From Galbitalea sp036266835 (GTDB taxonomy: Bacteria; Actinomycetota; Actinomycetes; Actinomycetales; Microbacteriaceae): a DNA stretch of 64,000 bases. Shown here one piece after another: positions 39,481 through 47,503 of the stretch. The position numbers and the translations under genes are program-made. The notes beneath the pieces were generated by a model, which had not been told where the DNA came from, did no database searches, and saw only the letters and a program-made list of their open reading frames with translations. Every line of letters starts with the position of its first letter. Within the stretch, counting starts at the first letter, position 1. The stretch covers positions 21,205 to 85,204 of the forward strand of contig DATAXD010000070.1 in the NCBI GenBank assembly GCA_036266835.1. The letters are read 5' to 3'.

Positions 39481-40259
39481 GACGAAACGCTCCGCCCGGT
39501 GTCCCGCTCGGGCAGGGCCGAGAGGCCGATGACGACGAGGATCGACGCGAGTTCCGACAGCGCTATAAGGAACGTGTAGGTTGCGCCGCCGAGCGTGAAG
39601 TAATTGACCACTTGGCTCGCGAGATAGTCCTGAATGATGATGCCGATCGCAAGAGGGATTAGGCCCACATAGCCGGGACCGCGAAACGGGCGACCGAGGG
39701 ACCAGGCGAAGAACAACGCGAGATCTTCCAAGCCGCCGACGATGAAGCTGACTGCCGGCCCTGCCTCGGCCACCTGTAGCGAAGCGAATCCGATAATGAG
39801 GGCGAGGATCAAATAGAGCAGCGCGCAGACGATCGCCCCCGCCTTCGCTCCCTGGGATGCGGGGCCGATTGCTGCAGCCGCAATCATCAGGATGACAACG
39901 AGCACAACCTCGGTGATCTCAAGCGTGATGAGTGTGTAGCCCGGGTTGGCTCCGCCCTGCTCCGCGAGCGTGACGAGCCAGGGAAGCAGGGTGCCGATGA
40001 GCAGCAGCACAAGCACTGCCACGCGAGGACCGGTCCCCGGGCGGCTCGTTGATGTGGTGGCCGCCGGATAGACGAACGGCGCGGGAGCAGCAGCGGGGCT
40101 GCCGGGCGGAGTCGCGTCGACGGCGACGGTCGCCGCTGTCGCGGGCTCCCTCGTCGTGGCCGGCTGAGTGTCGACAGCCGCGCCGCAGCTCTCGCAGAAC
40201 TTCGTTCCGAAAATCTCGGCACCGCACGTTGCGCAGGTTGCCGTCGCGACATCCGTCAT
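39477..40259 (-). CDS. zinc-ribbon multi-pass membrane protein of secretion locus
   Basis: A 260-aa protein. CATCGAEIFGTKFCESCG puts a zinc ribbon at C9, C12, C22 and C25. An Ala/Pro/Thr linker leads to five or six membrane segments (VAVLVLLLIGTLLPWLVTLA, ITEVVLVVILMIAAAAIG, AIVCALLYLILALIIGFASL, and others to residue 250). The architecture is that of a cytoplasmic sensing/adaptor ribbon on a membrane body. It overlaps the 520-aa gene by 4 bp and is 5 bp after the FHA gene. As the only clearly polytopic protein in the locus besides the transglutaminase, it is a candidate channel component (speculative). Confidence 0.78.
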   Translation of the reverse strand: MTDVATATCATCGAEIFGTKFCESCGAAVDTQPATTREPATAATVAVDATPPGSPAAAPAPFVYPAATTSTSRPGTGPRVAVLVLLLIGTLLPWLVTLAEQGGANPGYTLITLEITEVVLVVILMIAAAAIGPASQGAKAGAIVCALLYLILALIIGFASLQVAEAGPAVSFIVGGLEDLALFFAWSLGRPFRGPGYVGLIPLAIGIIIQDYLASQVVNYFTLGGATYTFLIALSELASILVVIGLSALPERDTGRSVSS

Positions 40260-40264
40260 GGTGT

Positions 40265-41062
40265 CTATTCCTTTTCTACTTGGATGATGTAATCGCCCAA
40301 TTCGACGTCGGCGCCGGGCTGGATGCGTCCGCGCACGTTGGGCTCGAGATCCTCTTCGCTTCCGTCGGGTTGAGTGATGACAACGCCGTTGGTCGAATCG
40401 AGGTCGGTGACCCAAAGCCCCGCCGCGTCGGCCTCGAATACCGCATGCGTCTTGGACATCGAGTGCGCGTCGTCATCGATCGCCAGCATCAGAGCGTCCG
40501 GCCATGTCAAATTGGCGGCAGGATCGCGGCCGACGAGCACCGCACCAGTGACTTCGATCTGCCTCGCGTCGGCCAGAACGAGCCGCCAGTGGTTGCCTGC
40601 ACGTCGGCGCACCGACGCCCGAGTCTCGTCGAGGGATTCTGGCGTGGCATCTGCGGGGCCAATATCGGCGAGTGGCGTTTCCCCAATTCCCGGAGGCGCA
40701 GTAATAGAGATGCCGGATGTCTCACGCTCACGCACTGGTACTTCGGCCGTCGTCCCGAACGGGACCACCTCAACCACTTTCGGTGCATTCGACGGCGGCG
40801 GCGGCGCGACCAATATCGGAGACACATCTGGAATTGCAGCCGGAGTAGCGGCCGATTCAACGGACTCGATCTGCGGTGGGCCAGATTCGGCGACAATCGT
40901 CGGCTCATCATCCGGCGGCGGAGGCGGGCGGCGCAAGGGTGGAGTCTCGACAGGTGCCTCCGCAACGCCTGGCGCGATAGCCACACCCGGAAGCTTTTGC
41001 CCGCACTCGCCACAAAAGGATGCGCCTTCGCGCGTTGGCTTACCGCAGCTAGGACAGTTCAC
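40265..41062 (-). CDS. zinc-ribbon FHA-domain protein
   Basis: A 265-aa cytoplasmic protein. The N-terminal zinc ribbon is CPSCGKPTREGASFCGECG (C3, C6, C17, C20); a long Pro/Ala-rich linker (about 30-150) joins it to a C-terminal FHA domain with VLVGRDPAANL, SMSKTHAVFE and LDSTNGVVI, i.e. all phosphothreonine-binding positions. It probably docks on a substrate of the kinase of unit D. GTG 41062 has AAAGGA about 10 nt upstream. Confidence 0.85.
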   Translation of the reverse strand: MNCPSCGKPTREGASFCGECGQKLPGVAIAPGVAEAPVETPPLRRPPPPPDDEPTIVAESGPPQIESVESAATPAAIPDVSPILVAPPPPSNAPKVVEVVPFGTTAEVPVRERETSGISITAPPGIGETPLADIGPADATPESLDETRASVRRRAGNHWRLVLADARQIEVTGAVLVGRDPAANLTWPDALMLAIDDDAHSMSKTHAVFEADAAGLWVTDLDSTNGVVITQPDGSEEDLEPNVRGRIQPGADVELGDYIIQVEKE

Positions 41063-41268
41063 TTCGTACGCTTCCTTTGTGCTCTAACGGTCGAAGCTCT
41101 AGCCAAGGTGCGCTGCGGGTAAGTTCTGTGCCATTCACCACGACTCAGAGTTGTACTGACCTCGCTCATCGGACCCACAGCCGCCCCGCTGGCAAGGCCC
41201 CTCACTGCCGGAGCTCGCAAACGGCTGCGCCGGACTTTAGCCGAAACATGGATCAACCTAGCCACTCG
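41063..41268. other. 206-bp spacer within unit B
   Basis: No convincing gene: a 68-codon minus-strand reading frame exists but has no ribosome site or family resemblance. No copy of the 18-bp dyad is present. Unit B may have an internal promoter here, but I see no clear -10/-35 pair. Confidence 0.5.
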
Positions 41269-41889
41269 TCAATCTGGCACGCCCAGAAAAGCCTTGAGCT
41301 CCGCGTCATCCCAATGCGATTCTGCGGTCGAATCAAATTTGACCTTCGCGCCCTCTCCGACTATTCGCCCGATAGCCAACTTCCCTTTCGTGATACGTCG
41401 CGCCTCCTCGGGATGCGCAGTGGACCGAACGTAGAGCGCCGGCTCGGCTCCCTCCTCTGCTTCGATTCCAAAGCGATGAGCGTTATCCGCTAGAGCAGTG
41501 AGCACGCTCAAACCACCATCGGCGGAGACCTCGCCGACTTCGTGCACCCCGCCGAGGGTGACGAGGTCGATAACCGCACCTGACTCTCCGAAATACAGAT
41601 ACGCTGAACTGCCCTTCAGCTGCCCGGGTGAGCTCACTTCTGAGACATACGCAGACGCGGCGTGCGTCGCTAACGTAGCTTGCCCAATCAAGGTGCGAAC
41701 ATCCGCGCTCACTTCGTAGTCGATGCCGATCATCGTCACGAGTTCCCGCGCAAGGAGCGATCGAACACCCCTGACGATGGCTTGGAGCATTTCACGCTCA
41801 CCAAGGTTGATTGTCGGCAGTGGCCCGGGCCAGCTCGCGCCATCTTTCACGGCTATCGCGACGATTTCGTCGTCGCTTAGAACGGTCAC
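41269..41889 (-). CDS. unknown protein in WXG100 operon
   Basis: A 206-aa soluble protein without signal peptide or membrane segment. The first half is helical (LGEREMLQAIVRGVRSLLAR), the second half is beta-rich (GSSAYLYFGESGAVIDLVTL, LYVRSTAHPEEARRI). It overlaps the WXG100-like gene upstream by 4 bp (ATGA), the place where mycobacterial ESX loci encode substrate chaperones (EspG); similarity to EspG is not visible, so the chaperone idea rests on position alone. Confidence 0.7.
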   Translation of the reverse strand: MTVLSDDEIVAIAVKDGASWPGPLPTINLGEREMLQAIVRGVRSLLARELVTMIGIDYEVSADVRTLIGQATLATHAASAYVSEVSSPGQLKGSSAYLYFGESGAVIDLVTLGGVHEVGEVSADGGLSVLTALADNAHRFGIEAEEGAEPALYVRSTAHPEEARRITKGKLAIGRIVGEGAKVKFDSTAESHWDDAELKAFLGVPD

Positions 41890-42653
41890 AGGAAGTCGCC
41901 GATCAAGTCGGGCAGTGCCTGAATCTCGGCGCCGACGGCGGCGTCGAGCGCTCCAACGGGGTCACTAGCAATGTAGCTAAGGTCCCCCGTGGGTGGGCCC
42001 ATGCTTATAGCGGTGGTCAAGTCCTGACCAACCGTGTTCCATACACCAACGGCGACTCCACCAAGGTACGTCGCCGGATCGTCCCGCAGCGCACCGCCCG
42101 CAACACCGACAAGTGAGAAGAGTGGCACGTGTCCTTCGTGCATCGAGTTCGCAATACTCATCGCATCGAAGCCGTTTCCGAGGCCTGGAACCAATCCGCC
42201 AATCTGGCTAACGGACCAGGGAGTACCAGGAATATCGGCGTTCATCACGGATTGGGCTCCAGAGAAGAACTGATCCTCAAGCGAAGGCTGAGGGCTGCTG
42301 GATGCAGAACCGCTCGCTGTCGCAGTGGGGGGCGTTGCAGGCAAGGTTCCACTCGCCCCGGCAAGGACACCCGTTGAGCCACCCGCCGCGGCACTGGCTT
42401 GAGTCTGGTCGGCGGCATTCTTGCGTAGCGTTAATGCCGCGTCGGTCAGCAACTGCGATGCCGAGGCTACCCGTGCATTGTTGGTCGAAGCCCAACTGGA
42501 ACGGAAGCGATCCGCATCCGGCCCTACCCACGAGCTCTGCTGGACCTTGGCACCTACACTCTGGCGGGTCGCGGAAAGCTGACTCGCAGCCTGGTCCATC
42601 GCGCTCGCGAGGTCGGTGAGCTGTTGTACGTCAGCACCGTACATGTTCGCCAT
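41886..42653 (-). CDS. WXG100-type protein with C-terminal extension
   Basis: A 255-aa protein. Residues 1-95 form the WXG100 hairpin (ADVQQLTDLASAMDQAASQL, then SSWVGPDADRFRSSW with W-V-G in the turn). A Ser/Ala/Thr-rich linker follows, and residues 125-255 form a Gly-rich domain with hydrophobic patches (FSLVGVAGGALRDD, TYLGGVAVGVWNTVGQDL). No toxin or enzyme motif is visible. ATG 42653 has GGAG at 8 nt; an upstream start 14 codons earlier has none. It is 60 bp after the short WXG100 gene and likely a secreted substrate or partner. Confidence 0.82.
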   Translation of the reverse strand: MANMYGADVQQLTDLASAMDQAASQLSATRQSVGAKVQQSSWVGPDADRFRSSWASTNNARVASASQLLTDAALTLRKNAADQTQASAAAGGSTGVLAGASGTLPATPPTATASGSASSSPQPSLEDQFFSGAQSVMNADIPGTPWSVSQIGGLVPGLGNGFDAMSIANSMHEGHVPLFSLVGVAGGALRDDPATYLGGVAVGVWNTVGQDLTTAISMGPPTGDLSYIASDPVGALDAAVGAEIQALPDLIGDFL

Positions 42654-42713
42654 CTTGGATCTCCGTTCGAAGTTGGTCCGGGGCGGCGTTGTCACCGCCG
42701 CCCCGCTGGGTGA

Positions 42714-42986
42714 CTAGGACTGGGAAACCTGCTCCTGCGCGGCCGCGTTGTTGCGTGCGAGCGTCGCAGTGTCGTGAAGTGCCTGGCTTACCTGACGGAG
42801 CGCAGTTGAGTGCACGCCCTGCCAGTCGCTGCGGAACTTGTCCGCATCCGGGCCACTCCACTGTGTGCTCGACAGGATGCCCGACAGCTTCGACAGGATC
42901 TGGTCAATCTGGTCCCCGTCCTGATCGAGATTCGTTGCCAGCGCGCGAACGCCCTCAACGTCGAGTCCCCAAAATGCTCCAGCCAT
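42714..42986 (-). CDS. WXG100-family protein (EsxA-like)
   Basis: A 90-aa helical hairpin protein with the defining turn STQWSGPDADKFRSDW (W about 43). Length and motif match EsxA/WXG100 proteins, which are secreted as dimers by type VII ATPases. The last residues, AQEQVSQS, lack a clear YxxxD/E export signal. ATG 42986 has AAAGGA at about 9 nt. First gene of unit B; dyad copy 2 lies 83 bp upstream. Confidence 0.93.
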   Translation of the reverse strand: MAGAFWGLDVEGVRALATNLDQDGDQIDQILSKLSGILSSTQWSGPDADKFRSDWQGVHSTALRQVSQALHDTATLARNNAAAQEQVSQS

Positions 42987-43069
42987 GAGATTTGTTCCTT
43001 TCGTTGTGATTCATCTCGTCCCGGGTCCCGGGTACATCCAAAGAGTATTTGCACGCTCGACGCTGGCAA

Positions 43070-43087
43070 ATGGGCAGCACTGCCCAT
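43070..43087. promoter_or_regulatory. 18-bp dyad, copy 2 (unit B, WXG100 operon)
   Basis: ATGGGCAGCACTGCCCAT, an almost perfect palindrome 83 bp upstream of the WXG100 start and 3 bp after the eccC stop. On the minus strand TTGCCA abuts it and TACTCT follows 22 nt from the dyad, a plausible -35/-10 pair. Confidence 0.75.
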
Positions 43088-43090
43088 GCC

Positions 43091-46000
43091 TCACCCCGCG
43101 CTTTCGGTCGTGGCGACCTGTAGTTTGCGAGCCCTTCCCTGTCCAATCAGGAATCCGCGACCGGGCGGGAACGTACCGCGACGAACTCGCCCGATCCCGG
43201 TATTCAGGAGTACGTCGCCGTCGCCCTCATCAGGTTGAACGATGAGGCCCTTTCGGCCAGCTCGAAGAGGCTGACCGAGGGTGTACGCCTGCGACCAGGT
43301 CGAGGTCTCGGATTCGGCGACGACGAAATCGTCGTGCTTCAGTGCTGCCTTGATCAGCGGCTCGAGCGCAAACTCGGCGGATGTACCGGTGAATTCCGAA
43401 AGCCGCTCGATGAAGAGTGCAATGGAACCCGGCTGGGACTTTGCACTAGCCACCTGGGCCTGCAGCTTGCCGATGAGTGCTTCCGCGTCCGCGACCGAAT
43501 CGGCAGCCGACTTCCAGATGCGAAGCGATGATAGCGGGGACTTTCTCGCGCTGAGTAGATACAACTCGACGTTCGGGCGTGCGGCCTTGAGAGCGGTCGC
43601 CAAGGTCCCGAGGGCGACGGTTTTGCCGCTTCCGGGCGGTCCCGAGATGACAAACGATCCGACCGGCTGCACTCCGATGGGACTGAGGTTGTCGTCGGCG
43701 ACGCCGAGGGCGACCTCGCCGTCGACGCCGGTGGTCAGGTCGTCCAGCGGGATCACGTCAGCGAGACGTTCCACGCCGGGCGCAGCACTCGCGCCGGCCT
43801 TGATCATGGAAGCCGCGAGCTCTTCGATCTGGCGCGCTTGAACTGCGACGTTGGGGTCGCCGCCCAGCACCGCGATCTGCACCTCGAGTTCGTCCAGGAT
43901 GCCGCGCCCCGGGAGGCTCGCTGGACCCAGAACATCGTTCGGAACACCGAGCATCGCGTAGTCGTCCTGGTTCGCCAGTCGGAGCACCACGCGTCTCTGA
44001 ATGGACGACGACAACGACGACGGAACGGCGGCGGGACGGTCACCGGTGACGACGACGTGAACACCAACCTGGCGGCCGTCGGTCGCGATCTGCGAAAACA
44101 CCGAAAACCACGGCGAAATGACGCTGTTCTCGTAGGTTTCGCGGAAAGCGGCGATCCCATCGAGGAGCAGGACGATCCGCGGCTCATCCGGTGCCTTGGC
44201 AATCCGTCGGTAGTCCGTGATCGTGCCCGCTCGCGCCTCGCCATACTTGACGGATCGCTGATCGACGAGATCCCGAAGCCAGCGCAGCAGTCGCGCGACG
44301 CGTTCCTCATCGTCACCGGAGATCACCGCTCCGACGTGCGGCAGCGCCCGAAGCATCTGGAGCCCGCCCGAGCCGAAGTCGAGACCGTAAATGTGCGTCG
44401 GGCCGCCACGCATAGTAACCGCTGCGGACACGGCGATGGTTCGAAGAGCGGTACTCTTACCGGTTCCGCCCGTGCCGATGATCGCCATGTTTCCGTCGCG
44501 ATCCGGGTTGAATGCGACAGTCGGCTGAGACTGCGACGCAGCGTCATCCACCACACCCAGAACCAGTTCCGAGTCGGTGCGGCGATTCGGCAACTTTGAG
44601 AAGTCATAGGAATCCGCCAGCACGGGCAGCCATGGCTTGCGCGGCGTCGGCAACTCCGCACGCGCCGCAGCCGCACGTACGTTCGAGACGATTCGCTGGA
44701 TGTCGGTGGGTCCCTCGGCTGCCGCGGCCTTTGCGGCATCCGCCGCACTGTCTCGCGGCGGCTCCCACACTTGGGGAATGCCAAAGGCCAGTTCCTCGAT
44801 GGACACCGATGCAGGTTCCGGAATGTCGCTGGTCCAGCCGCCCGCGTATCCCGACTGGAAACCGCGGATGCGGCCGGGCCCGGTCTTCGCAGCGCCGCGC
44901 CCGGGCACTGCCGGATCGAAGCTGCCAGCCAAGGGTGTACCGAGGACGTCGTCGCTGTCCGACTCGTCCGCCATTCTCAGGGCAATCCTGAGATTCGTGT
45001 TCGCGCGAAGGTTGTCTCGAATGACACCAGCTGGCCGCTGCGTTGCAAGAATCAGGTGCAGTCCCAAGGAACGCCCACGCTGTGCGACGTCAACAACACC
45101 GTCGACGAACTCCGGGACTTCAGTCGCAAGCGCTGCAAATTCGTCCACGACGATCACCAAGCTGGGCGGAACATCGGGATCTCCGCTGCGCTCGAAGTCG
45201 AGGATGTCCTTGAATTTCTTGCGCAGGAACAAGTGCTCCCGGTAGCGCAATTCCGCCCTCAGCGAGGTAAGCGCCCGACGAACCATGTGCTCGCTGAGGT
45301 CGGTTACGATTCCGACGCTGTGGGGTAGGTCAATGCAGTTGGCGAATGCAGAGCCGCCCTTGTAGTCCACGAATAGGAACGAGACTCGTTGCGGCGAGTG
45401 AGCAGCGGCGAGACCCAGTACCCAAGCCTGCAGGAATTCACTTTTCCCGGATCCAGTTGTTCCACCGACGAGAGCGTGCGGTCCATCGGCGCGCAGATCG
45501 ATCGCGAACGGTTCAGACGCCGCCTGCCCGAAGACGGCGCGTAGGTTGGGCTTCGATTTACCCGGTGATGAGGACGCGAAGCGCCCGGTGAGGATCGAGT
45601 TCGTTTCCGTCCACCTGCCGACGACGGCATCCGGGTCCGTGGCAATCTCGTTGCCGAGGAGCTGCAGCAGCGATATCGATCGAGGAAGGTCGCTGGCATC
45701 GTCGAGACGCGCACCGGAATCGACGAGCGGGGCGAGCGACCGTGAAAGCTGAAGGGCGGCATCCGCGTCCATGGTCTCGCAACTCACCGGGCTAATCCCG
45801 TCAGCAGTGTGGACGAAGCCGGCAAGCGCCGCGTCCGCTGACCCCGTGACTTCGATGAAAGTCCGGCACGCAGCCGGCAGGCGCGCGAGCGATACCGAAA
45901 CCCAAATGAGGTGGATGCCGACTGCCGGACCGTGTTCGGCGAGGGAAACGAGGCGTGCCCTTTCCACGGGGGCATCGTCCTCGACGACCAAGAGCACGAT

Positions 46001-47503
46001 TGGGAGTTCTGAACCGGATTCCGATGAGCTGCTTTGCGCCTCCGCGCGCGTTTCGACTAGGGCTTCGAGTTCGGACACCAGCGCGGTCGTGCCTTGGCCG
46101 CCTGTGGCCAATGGCGCAGCGGCAACCGGCGCGAATGCCGAGCCGACGTGGGGAAGCCACTTGAGCCAGTCCCACTGCGCCGCGCTGTCGGTCGACGCGA
46201 TGCCGGCAATCACGAGCTCCGCAGGCGAATGCAGAGCGGCAAGCTGGGCGACAAGTCCGCGCGCAACGCCGCGCGAATTGCTCAGCGGACCCGCGACACC
46301 AATGCTCCCGCACTTCGCGAGATTCTCGACAACGGGGGCGCCTCTAACGATCGCAGCCAGCTCCGCCGCCTGCTTTACAAGCTCCCAGTGCTCGGTCGTG
46401 CCTTTTCGCTGGCTCGGCAACTCGAAGGCGACACGACTCGGGACATCGCCGAGACCAAGGCGGATGGTGAGGAATTCCGCGTGTTCGGGACGGCGCGTCC
46501 ACACGAACGGTCCGCGCGTCTGGACATCCGCCACCACGTCGCGCAAAGACGGTGTCTCTCGCAGGCGCGACGCGAGTTCGACCTCGTGAGTGCTATTGAT
46601 GGTTGACGTCGTCGAGTCCATGCTCGCGGCGAAGTCCGCCGATGCGATCCGCCACTGTCGCTTGTTCTGCACTCGATTGTCGATGTAGGTGGCCAGCATG
46701 AGTATGGGCGACAGCCCTATAAAGATCAACGAGAGCGCTGACTGCGTTACCGCAAACAGGATGGCGCCCATGACCAGCGGGGCGATGAGGGCGATGATCG
46801 GAAGGCGTTGCGGTTTCCCGCGTTCGGGCGGTTCGGGCGAGGCAAGCTTCATTCCCGGGTAGTGAGGATCGAGCCTGGGAGAGCGATTGAAGTATTCGCT
46901 CCCACTCTGAGCCGCGCTCGCGCGATGTGCCGCAACGGCGACGGTGAACGTCGTATCGCCGACGCCGACAATGTCGCCACCTGCAACGGTCGCACGATCA
47001 ACAGTTTCACCGTTGACCGTTGTGCCGTTCGCGGAGCCGAGGTCGATGACCTCCGCGACATCTGTCACATTGATTCGAACATGCGACTTCGACACCAGCG
47101 GATCTGTTAGGACAATCGACTGGTCCTGGGCGCGTCCGACGCTGCTCGAGCCGACCGGAATCGGGAACGTTTTGCCCTTATCCGGGCCGTCCAGAACGGT
47201 AACGGTTGCTGCCGCCGACCCGGATCGCTCCGACTGCTCGCTCACGGGGGCCAGCGAGACGACTGCGCCGCTGCCGACTCCTGCGTCGGCAAGAGCGGAG
47301 GCGGGATCGACGACCCGACTCGACCCACCGTCACCGTGAACCCGAAGCGTGAGCGCGCCAGGTTCGAAGGGGCTTCCCACGTGAGTTGGGTCGGCGTTGG
47401 CAAGCTCGTGCGCGATATCCGAAATTGGAATTGTCGGCTCTGTTGTAACGGCGATATCCGCGGTTGCGCCGCCGGGTCGGACGAGCGTTAGTTTGACCTT
47501 CAT
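43091..47503 (-). CDS. EccC/EssC-type FtsK/SpoIIIE secretion ATPase with N-terminal FHA domain
   Basis: A 1470-aa motor of a type VII secretion-like system. Residues 1-90 form a beta-grasp-like region, about 100-195 an FHA domain (SSSVGRAQDQSIVL, LVSKSHVRI, GSANGTTVNG), and about 235-275 two membrane segments. Three ATPase domains follow. D1 has Walker A GGTTGSGKSEF (about 683) and Walker B LVIVVDEFAAL, so it is complete. D2 has GTGGTGKST (about 1011) but Walker B reads LLLDGIAAF, lacking the catalytic Glu; D3 has GPPGSGKT (about 1289) but IALFIERLSEF instead of an acidic Walker B. One active and two degenerate domains is the known EccC pattern. It overlaps the transglutaminase by 4 bp and is last in unit C. 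Confidence 0.94.
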   Translation of the reverse strand: MKVKLTLVRPGGATADIAVTTEPTIPISDIAHELANADPTHVGSPFEPGALTLRVHGDGGSSRVVDPASALADAGVGSGAVVSLAPVSEQSERSGSAAATVTVLDGPDKGKTFPIPVGSSSVGRAQDQSIVLTDPLVSKSHVRINVTDVAEVIDLGSANGTTVNGETVDRATVAGGDIVGVGDTTFTVAVAAHRASAAQSGSEYFNRSPRLDPHYPGMKLASPEPPERGKPQRLPIIALIAPLVMGAILFAVTQSALSLIFIGLSPILMLATYIDNRVQNKRQWRIASADFAASMDSTTSTINSTHEVELASRLRETPSLRDVVADVQTRGPFVWTRRPEHAEFLTIRLGLGDVPSRVAFELPSQRKGTTEHWELVKQAAELAAIVRGAPVVENLAKCGSIGVAGPLSNSRGVARGLVAQLAALHSPAELVIAGIASTDSAAQWDWLKWLPHVGSAFAPVAAAPLATGGQGTTALVSELEALVETRAEAQSSSSESGSELPIVLLVVEDDAPVERARLVSLAEHGPAVGIHLIWVSVSLARLPAACRTFIEVTGSADAALAGFVHTADGISPVSCETMDADAALQLSRSLAPLVDSGARLDDASDLPRSISLLQLLGNEIATDPDAVVGRWTETNSILTGRFASSSPGKSKPNLRAVFGQAASEPFAIDLRADGPHALVGGTTGSGKSEFLQAWVLGLAAAHSPQRVSFLFVDYKGGSAFANCIDLPHSVGIVTDLSEHMVRRALTSLRAELRYREHLFLRKKFKDILDFERSGDPDVPPSLVIVVDEFAALATEVPEFVDGVVDVAQRGRSLGLHLILATQRPAGVIRDNLRANTNLRIALRMADESDSDDVLGTPLAGSFDPAVPGRGAAKTGPGRIRGFQSGYAGGWTSDIPEPASVSIEELAFGIPQVWEPPRDSAADAAKAAAAEGPTDIQRIVSNVRAAAARAELPTPRKPWLPVLADSYDFSKLPNRRTDSELVLGVVDDAASQSQPTVAFNPDRDGNMAIIGTGGTGKSTALRTIAVSAAVTMRGGPTHIYGLDFGSGGLQMLRALPHVGAVISGDDEERVARLLRWLRDLVDQRSVKYGEARAGTITDYRRIAKAPDEPRIVLLLDGIAAFRETYENSVISPWFSVFSQIATDGRQVGVHVVVTGDRPAAVPSSLSSSIQRRVVLRLANQDDYAMLGVPNDVLGPASLPGRGILDELEVQIAVLGGDPNVAVQARQIEELAASMIKAGASAAPGVERLADVIPLDDLTTGVDGEVALGVADDNLSPIGVQPVGSFVISGPPGSGKTVALGTLATALKAARPNVELYLLSARKSPLSSLRIWKSAADSVADAEALIGKLQAQVASAKSQPGSIALFIERLSEFTGTSAEFALEPLIKAALKHDDFVVAESETSTWSQAYTLGQPLRAGRKGLIVQPDEGDGDVLLNTGIGRVRRGTFPPGRGFLIGQGRARKLQVATTESAG

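Noticed and set aside
41059..41265. 68-codon minus-strand frame in the gap before the zinc-ribbon FHA gene
   Set aside because: Arg-rich, no ribosome site, no coupling to neighbours; treated as spacer.
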